Positions 41,363 to 46,046 of a stretch of 46,046 nt of DNA are shown in pieces. The notes below the pieces were generated by a model that saw only the letters and a program-made list of their open reading frames with translations, ran no database searches and was not told the DNA's origin. The stretch covers positions 1 to 46,046 of the forward strand of contig CAKSPR010000009.1 in assembly GCA_934486455.1 (NCBI GenBank), given 5' to 3'. Origin of the DNA: an uncultured Eubacteriales bacterium (lineage in GTDB: Bacteria; Bacillota; Clostridia; Oscillospirales; Acutalibacteraceae). Both the position numbers and the translations under genes were made by a program. Within the stretch, counting starts at the first letter, position 1. The number at the start of each line of letters is the position of its first letter.

Positions 41363-43322
41363 TGTCTTTTCCCTCTCTTATCTCCTTAATTCGGTCCCTC
41401 AAAAATGCGGCGTGCTCAAATTCCAGCATTTTGGATGCCGTCTGCATCTCTTTTGTAAGCTTGTTTATAAGCTGTTCCTTTTCCTTGTCCGAAAGCCGCT
41501 TTACCGCCGCCTTGTCGGGCACCTTGCCCGATATTTCAAGCACATCCCTTACTCCCTTGACAATGGTTTTGGGGACGATACCGTGCTCGGCATTGTATTT
41601 TTGCTGAATTTCCCTTCGGCGCAGGGTTTCGGTTATAGCCTTTTCCATGGAGGGGGTAACGCTGTCGGCATACATGATTACCGCTCCGTTGGCGTTTCGG
41701 GCGGCTCGTCCCACCGTCTGGATAAGGGCGCTTTCACTTCGCAAAAAGCCCTCCTTGTCGGCGTCTAAAACAGCCACAAGGGACACCTCGGGAATGTCCA
41801 GTCCCTCTCTTAAAAGGTTTATTCCCACAAGCACATCAAATTCCCCGAGCCGCAGATCCCTTATTATTTCCATGCGCTCGATGGTATCTATGTCGTGGTG
41901 CATATACCTTACCTTTATGCCCACGCCCGTGAGATATTCGGTAAGATCCTCGGCCATTTTTTTGGTGAGGGTGGTAACAAGCACCCGTTCCTTTCGCTCC
42001 ACCCGCTCGTTTATTTCCGAAACGAGATCGTCGATCTGCCCGTCGGTGGGCTTGACGGTTATCTCGGGATCGAGCAGACCGGTAGGACGGATTATCTGCT
42101 CGGCCACCTGAGAGGCGCGTTCCCTTTCAAAGGGACCGGGGGTGGCGCTGACAAAAACGGCCTGATTTATATGGTCGTAAAATTCGTCGAAATTCAGCGG
42201 GCGGTTGTCGAAGGCCGACGGCAGACGAAAGCCGTAGTCCACAAGGTTTTCCTTTCTTGCCCTGTCCCCGCCGTACATTCCCCTGACCTGGGGAAGGGTG
42301 ACATGGGATTCGTCCACAAAAAGCAGATAATCCTTTGGAAAATAATCGAGCAGCGTAAAGGGACTGCTTCCCCTCGGACGGCCGGACATAACGCCGGAAT
42401 AGTTTTCGATTCCCTTACACACGCCTATTTCCTTGAGCATTTCCATATCGTATTCGGTGCGCTGGCGTATTCTTTGCGCTTCCAGCAGCTTGCCCTGCTC
42501 CTTAAACCACCTGACCCGCTCCTCCATTTCGTTTTTTATATCGCAAATGGCTCTGTCCATGCGTTCCCTGTCGATAACATAGTGGGAGGCGGGATATATT
42601 GCGGCATGGGATAGGGTGCTTTTGATCTCTCCCGTCAGGGCGTTTATTTCGCTTATGCGGTCGATCTCGTCGCCGAAAAATTCCACCCTTACGGCGTTTT
42701 CCATAGAGTATGCGGGGAATATTTCCACCACATCTCCTCTGACCCTGAATTTGTTTCGGGTAAAATTAACATCGTTTCGCTCATACTGTATATCCACAAG
42801 CCGGCAAAGCAGCTCGTTTCTGTCCATTTCCTTCCCCGGGCGGAGAGAAATCACCATGTTTTTATAGTCGATAGGATCGCCCAGAGTATAGATACATGAA
42901 ACGCTTGACACGATTATGACATCCCGCCGCTCGGCAAGGGAGGAGGTGGCCGAATGGCGCATTTTGTCGATCTCGTCGTTTATGGCCGAATCCTTTTCGA
43001 TGTATGTGTCGGTTCCGGGAATATATGCCTCGGGCTGGTAGTAATCGTAATAGCTGGCGAAATACTCGACGGCGTTATCGGGGAAAAATTCTTTAAACTC
43101 ACTGCAAAGCTGTGCGGCAAGTGTTTTGTTGTGTGCAAGCACGAGGGTGGGACGGTTGACCTTTTCGATAACATTGGCCATGGTAAAGGTTTTTCCCGAG
43201 CCGGTAACTCCCAAAAGCACCTGCTCCTTATATCCCTTTTCAAGACCGTTTACCAGCTTTTCGATCGCCTCCGGCTGGTCTCCCGTGGGCTTATAATCCG
43301 ATACAAGCCTGAATTTATCCAT
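41319..43322 (-). CDS. uvrB: Excinuclease ABC subunit B
   Basis: 667 residues from the ATG at 43322 (SD AGGAGGAG), giving the family start MDKFRLVSDYKPTGDQPEAI. UvrB is the damage-verifying helicase-like subunit. Walker A is GVTGSGKTFTMANVI, the damage-binding hairpin is FASYYDYYQPEAYIPGTD, the DESH box and QTVGRAARNANG motif VI are present, and the C-terminal UVR motif (MLEFEHAAFLRDRIKEIRE) binds UvrC. The last 18 residues are basic and unstructured and overlap uvrA. uvrC is not in the window. Confidence 0.98.
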   Translation of the reverse strand: MDKFRLVSDYKPTGDQPEAIEKLVNGLEKGYKEQVLLGVTGSGKTFTMANVIEKVNRPTLVLAHNKTLAAQLCSEFKEFFPDNAVEYFASYYDYYQPEAYIPGTDTYIEKDSAINDEIDKMRHSATSSLAERRDVIIVSSVSCIYTLGDPIDYKNMVISLRPGKEMDRNELLCRLVDIQYERNDVNFTRNKFRVRGDVVEIFPAYSMENAVRVEFFGDEIDRISEINALTGEIKSTLSHAAIYPASHYVIDRERMDRAICDIKNEMEERVRWFKEQGKLLEAQRIRQRTEYDMEMLKEIGVCKGIENYSGVMSGRPRGSSPFTLLDYFPKDYLLFVDESHVTLPQVRGMYGGDRARKENLVDYGFRLPSAFDNRPLNFDEFYDHINQAVFVSATPGPFERERASQVAEQIIRPTGLLDPEITVKPTDGQIDDLVSEINERVERKERVLVTTLTKKMAEDLTEYLTGVGIKVRYMHHDIDTIERMEIIRDLRLGEFDVLVGINLLREGLDIPEVSLVAVLDADKEGFLRSESALIQTVGRAARNANGAVIMYADSVTPSMEKAITETLRRREIQQKYNAEHGIVPKTIVKGVRDVLEISGKVPDKAAVKRLSDKEKEQLINKLTKEMQTASKMLEFEHAAFLRDRIKEIREGKDNAERPNSHKRRKSK

Positions 43323-43448
43323 AAGTCTCCTCCTCACATCCAGAGTATACGGTGCCTAACCCGACAATGCCTATAACAGCCGTTTAACAAACGGTTTTTC
43401 TGTTTTTTCTTCTAAAGGGGCTTTGCTGTAATCGGCACAAAAATCGCT

Positions 43449-43478
43449 ATTATAGTATTGTACCATAAAGCCGTTTAA
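43449..43478 (-). promoter_or_regulatory. Probable promoter of uvrBA
   Basis: Minus-strand TTAAAC and TATAAT with an 18-base spacer, about 130 bases before uvrB. No GAAC-N4-GTTC LexA-type box was found near it. A plus-strand TTTAAT/TATAAT pair also lies at 43474-43502 but leads into no gene. Confidence 0.5.
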
Positions 43479-43558
43479 TTCGCAAGTATACCTCGGTATA
43501 ATTAAAGGTAAATTCACAATCAGGCAGGGCGACGGACAGGTGCCGCCTCAAACGCAAA

Positions 43559-43603
43559 AACGAGATCCATAAAAGAAAAAAATTTCCCCTAAAAGATCCC
43601 GTT
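43559..43603 (-). terminator. Possible terminator of the secreted dockerin protein gene
   Basis: AACGAGATC / GATCCCGTT, one G-U pair, encloses a small inner A/T stem and is followed by TTTTTG on the minus strand, 125 bases past the stop codon. The loop is large, so it is only a moderate candidate. The remainder of 43323-43728 holds nothing else I can name. Confidence 0.45.
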
Positions 43604-43728
43604 TGGTTTAATTTGTATTCCCTGCCGTAACCGCAAAAAAGAGCGTGTTGCTTGGTTTGCGCTTTATGAGGTTATTATATTGCAATTATCACGATGCTTT
43701 GTCGGCTTAATCCGACGGCCGACTGATT

Positions 43729-45552
43729 TTATCGGAATTTTTCGATCTTTTTAACCGCAAAGCAAAGAATTTTAAATGCGTCGGCGGCGGTTATGTCATT
43801 GTCAAAATCCACATCGGCGGCGTTTTTCTGTCTTTCGGAAAGCCGAATTTTTCCCACCGCGGCGTTAAGGGTCAAAAGGGCGTCGACAGACGAGACCCTG
43901 CCGTCGTCGTTTACATCGCCGCATACATAAAGGCTTCGGTCAACATTAAGGGTTATAAGGCCGCTGACATAAAAGAAATTCATGAAGGTGTCTCCGTCAG
44001 CCATGACAAAATATCTTCCGCTGTCGCCCGCTTCAAGGCTGCTTACGGTCAGCTTTGAGCCGTTTACCGTTATTCTTTCGTTTTCAGAAACCCGACTTAC
44101 CGAATTGTCGGAACCAAGCTTATACCAGGTATATTTTACCCCGTTGTAATCGACCGAAAGGTCAAGCTCGGCCGTCTGTCCCGACGACAGCTCCCTTCCT
44201 TCGGCATTTCCCGAAAACTCCGATTTTCCCTTTTCGAATATATAAATCGAAAAATTGCAGTGTATGCTTTCGGGATCCTCAACATTTTTCGGAATATCGC
44301 CGCTGTTAAAGGCGGGTGTGCACACTATCTCGTCCGACGTCCCCGGGAAGTAGGAATATCCCGCATTTTTAAAGGACCATCCGGTTATGTCAAGGGTAAA
44401 GTGACTGCCGCTTTCAAGGCTGACCTCAACGGCCCTGGGCAAAAAGGGAGAAACCTTTTTTACCGCCTCGTCAAAAGACGCGGCGTCGGTAAACACGATG
44501 CTTTTATTTGTTTCGGCAAACCCCACGCTTTTTACCGCCGAGCCGACGCCTTCGAATTTATCGAAAAAGTTTACGGTGTATTCGATTTTGACCTCGCGGT
44601 CGTCCGTGTCCCGCAGACCGAAGACCTCCACCTTATAGCTGTGGGAATATAAATATCCCTCGTCCTTTCTCGGTGCCTTGAGAAAAATTATACGGCCGGC
44701 CGACAGATTGCCCTGTTGCTTTGAATAATCAAAGCTCTCTCCCGTTTTAAGGTCGGTTATTTTTGCGAAAACCCTCTGCTCGTCGGCCGATTTAAAGAAC
44801 TTTTCATTGAGATAAATATCCCAGTCCGACTGAGAGGCCATGTCCTGCTTTGGGAAATATCCGGGCGAAGGGTATGCGGCAAACTTCTCGTTGAAAGCCT
44901 CCCGTGCCTCGGCCGTTTCCCTTGTCAGTCCGTATGTCGCTCCGCCCAGCCCCATCTGCACGCTTCCGACATAGGGCGAAAGCAAAGAAGTACGATGGCC
45001 TGCGGTGTATGTGAAATGGCTTTCGCCGAAAAAGCCTCTTATTGCGCTTTGATAGGTATAGGAGGAAATTATGTTATGGTTGGCGTAAACGGCGCTGTTG
45101 TAAAAGCTCTGATCCATGTCGTCGGGCTTTTTATACTCCCAAAGGCTGTGGGTAAGACCCACGCCGTTTTCCCTGTCCCGCAGATTTATAGCCTGAAGCA
45201 CCGAGGCGTTTTGCATGTCCGGCTGATTTACAAATCTTTCGGTAATTTGCGGAGAGCCGACAAGGTATCGGTAATAATTAAGATTGCGCCGAACGTTGTC
45301 AAGCACATCCTGTCTGACCGTGCCGCCGCTGTAGGGCGCTTCATACGACGATTGCTTTCCTTCTTCAAAAATCGATTCATAATCGGCTATTTCGGCCGAC
45401 TGCCAAAGGGCTGCTATCTGCTCCTTTGTGCGGTTTTTAAAGCCTTCAAGCTCGTTTCCGTTAATGACGGTTTCCTGCTCCGCCGCAATCGGTAAACAAA
45501 ATCCGCAGATCAGCATGACCGCCGAAAGAAAAGCTGCCGATATTTTTTTCAT
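43729..45552 (-). CDS. Secreted CAP-domain protein with Ig-like and dockerin type I modules
   Basis: 607 residues from the ATG at 45552, where a clean signal peptide (MKKISAAFLSAVMLICGF to about A25) begins; a GTG at 45564 is the alternative. The CAP/SCP-like domain (about 70-200) has RRNLNYYRYLVGSPQ and AGHRTSLLSPYVGSVQMGLG. A beta-rich region follows to about 460, then an Ig-like domain with a YNGVKYTWYK core and AGDSGRYFVMAD (about 470-540). The end is a dockerin with two EF-hand-like repeats (DVNDDGRVSSVDALLTLNAA and DVDFDNDITAADAFKILCFA). The dockerin implies docking on a cohesin scaffold outside the cell, though the last repeat is short of full consensus. Promoter at 45615-45643; monocistronic. 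Confidence 0.87.
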   Translation of the reverse strand: MKKISAAFLSAVMLICGFCLPIAAEQETVINGNELEGFKNRTKEQIAALWQSAEIADYESIFEEGKQSSYEAPYSGGTVRQDVLDNVRRNLNYYRYLVGSPQITERFVNQPDMQNASVLQAINLRDRENGVGLTHSLWEYKKPDDMDQSFYNSAVYANHNIISSYTYQSAIRGFFGESHFTYTAGHRTSLLSPYVGSVQMGLGGATYGLTRETAEAREAFNEKFAAYPSPGYFPKQDMASQSDWDIYLNEKFFKSADEQRVFAKITDLKTGESFDYSKQQGNLSAGRIIFLKAPRKDEGYLYSHSYKVEVFGLRDTDDREVKIEYTVNFFDKFEGVGSAVKSVGFAETNKSIVFTDAASFDEAVKKVSPFLPRAVEVSLESGSHFTLDITGWSFKNAGYSYFPGTSDEIVCTPAFNSGDIPKNVEDPESIHCNFSIYIFEKGKSEFSGNAEGRELSSGQTAELDLSVDYNGVKYTWYKLGSDNSVSRVSENERITVNGSKLTVSSLEAGDSGRYFVMADGDTFMNFFYVSGLITLNVDRSLYVCGDVNDDGRVSSVDALLTLNAAVGKIRLSERQKNAADVDFDNDITAADAFKILCFAVKKIEKFR

Positions 45553-45614
45553 ATGCCCTTTCACCTTACCTTGAAAAATCGTGATTTTGCAAAAAACACT
45601 GCTCTGTAAGCATG

Positions 45615-45643
45615 ATGATAATGTTTTTCGGGTTTAATGTCAA
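45615..45643 (-). promoter_or_regulatory. Promoter of the secreted dockerin protein gene
   Basis: Minus-strand TTGACA and TATCAT with a 17-base spacer, about 60 bases before the ATG. Confidence 0.7.
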
Positions 45644-45653
45644 GATTACCGAC

Positions 45654-45681
45654 TTGTTTTTTCGTTCAAATATGTTATTAT
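45654..45681 (+). promoter_or_regulatory. Promoter of the KDPG aldolase gene
   Basis: TTGTTT and TATTAT with a 16-base spacer, about 85 bases before the start codon at 45769; back to back with the promoter of the dockerin gene. Confidence 0.5.
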
Positions 45682-45768
45682 AAAGTATATTTACAAAGAC
45701 ATATCTGTATTTGCTGCGCTCTGCCCGCCTCAAGGCCTTGCGGTGAGGACGGCGCTTCGGAGGAAATT

Positions 45769-46046
45769 ATGAAAAACGCAATTGACGCTTTAAGCTCGGC
45801 AAGGCTTGTGCCTGTCGTAAAAATCGAGGAAGAAAGAGACGCTCTGCCCGTTGCAAAGGCGATTCTTGACGGCGGCATCTCGGTCATGGAGGTTACCTTC
45901 AGAACACCCGCCGCCGAAAAGGCCGTAAAGGAAATATCCGAAAAACTCCCCGAGATGTTTGTGGGAGCGGGCACCCTTTTGTCAACGGATCAGGTCGAGG
46001 CCGCAAAAAACGCAGGTGCAAAATTCTTTGTAAGCCCCGGCTTTAA
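45769..46046 (+). CDS. eda: KDPG/KHG aldolase (N-terminal part; runs off the window)
   Basis: The first 92 residues are visible. The enzyme splits 2-keto-3-deoxy-6-phosphogluconate into pyruvate and glyceraldehyde 3-phosphate at the end of hexuronate or Entner-Doudoroff breakdown. RLVPVVKIEE, GGISVMEVTFRTPAA (with the catalytic Glu), VGAGTLLSTDQVEAA and GAKFFVSPGF follow the family closely; the Schiff-base lysine lies beyond the edge. GGAGGA precedes the ATG. Pectin or alginate uronate use is a likely context together with the GH78-like gene at the other end, but that is inference. Confidence 0.92.
   Translation, partial: MKNAIDALSSARLVPVVKIEEERDALPVAKAILDGGISVMEVTFRTPAAEKAVKEISEKLPEMFVGAGTLLSTDQVEAAKNAGAKFFVSPGF

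Noticed and set aside
43323..43728. LexA box controlling uvrBA
   Set aside because: No GAAC-N4-GTTC or close variant occurs in the upstream region.

Overview
The window looks like chromosome of an anaerobic, probably spore-forming Clostridia bacterium of the Oscillospiraceae/Ruminococcaceae kind. Grounds: spoIID, the yicC-remA-gmk-rpoZ-priA operon, the cmk-plsC-ispH-S1 operon, a dockerin-bearing secreted protein, many strong SD sites (GGAGG), frequent TTG/GTG starts and crisp TTGACA/TATAAT promoters. Nearly all genes are on the minus strand in short operons. There is no CRISPR array, no insertion sequence and no complete prophage.

Layout. 1-5.9 kb: a partial GH78-like glycosidase, gap, an SGNH hydrolase overlapping a polytopic membrane protein with a disordered acidic tail, and citrate synthase. 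6-8 kb: spoIID and a YlmH-type S4 protein on the plus strand. 8.1-11.1 kb: metY with a long leader holding a 17-codon ORF, divergent from an Rrf2 regulator, then tcdA. 11.2-14.6 kb: a phosphopantetheinyl transferase and a two-gene FAD/[2Fe-2S] dehydrogenase. 15.0-16.1 kb: an orphan holin plus M15 peptidase cassette between terminators. 16.2-19.6 kb: an RluA-type pseudouridine synthase, tRNA-Ala(GGC), an odd noncoding stretch and a degenerate-GGDEF/EAL protein. 19.7-24.3 kb: priA-rpoZ-gmk-remA-yicC. 24.7-26.1 kb: a LiaF-like protein and long HPF. 26.1-26.7 kb: a gene-free stretch with a candidate small RNA.

26.7-31 kb: tRNA-His, argH, argG, a YihY/BrkB membrane protein and tRNA-Ser(GGA). 31.2-36.7 kb: rpsA-like, ispH, plsC, cmk, an HI0933-type flavoprotein and a small membrane protein, with 4-base overlaps at two junctions. 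36.8-38.4 kb: a J-domain protein with a Cys-rich tail and a DUF5685-type protein that appears to start at CTG. 38.5-43.3 kb: uvrA and uvrB. 43.7-46 kb: a secreted CAP/Ig/dockerin protein and the start of a KDPG aldolase.

Most of the window is housekeeping: translation and RNA quality control, nucleotide and lipid precursors, excision repair, and arginine and sulfur amino acid synthesis. The parts worth a second look are the DUF5685/J-domain/membrane-protein cluster with its CTG start, the orphan lysis cassette, the metY leader ORF with a palindrome just downstream of the promoter, the candidate small RNA near 26.4 kb whose promoter resembles one at 17.7 kb, and the Cys-rich reading frame beyond the rpoZ stop codon.
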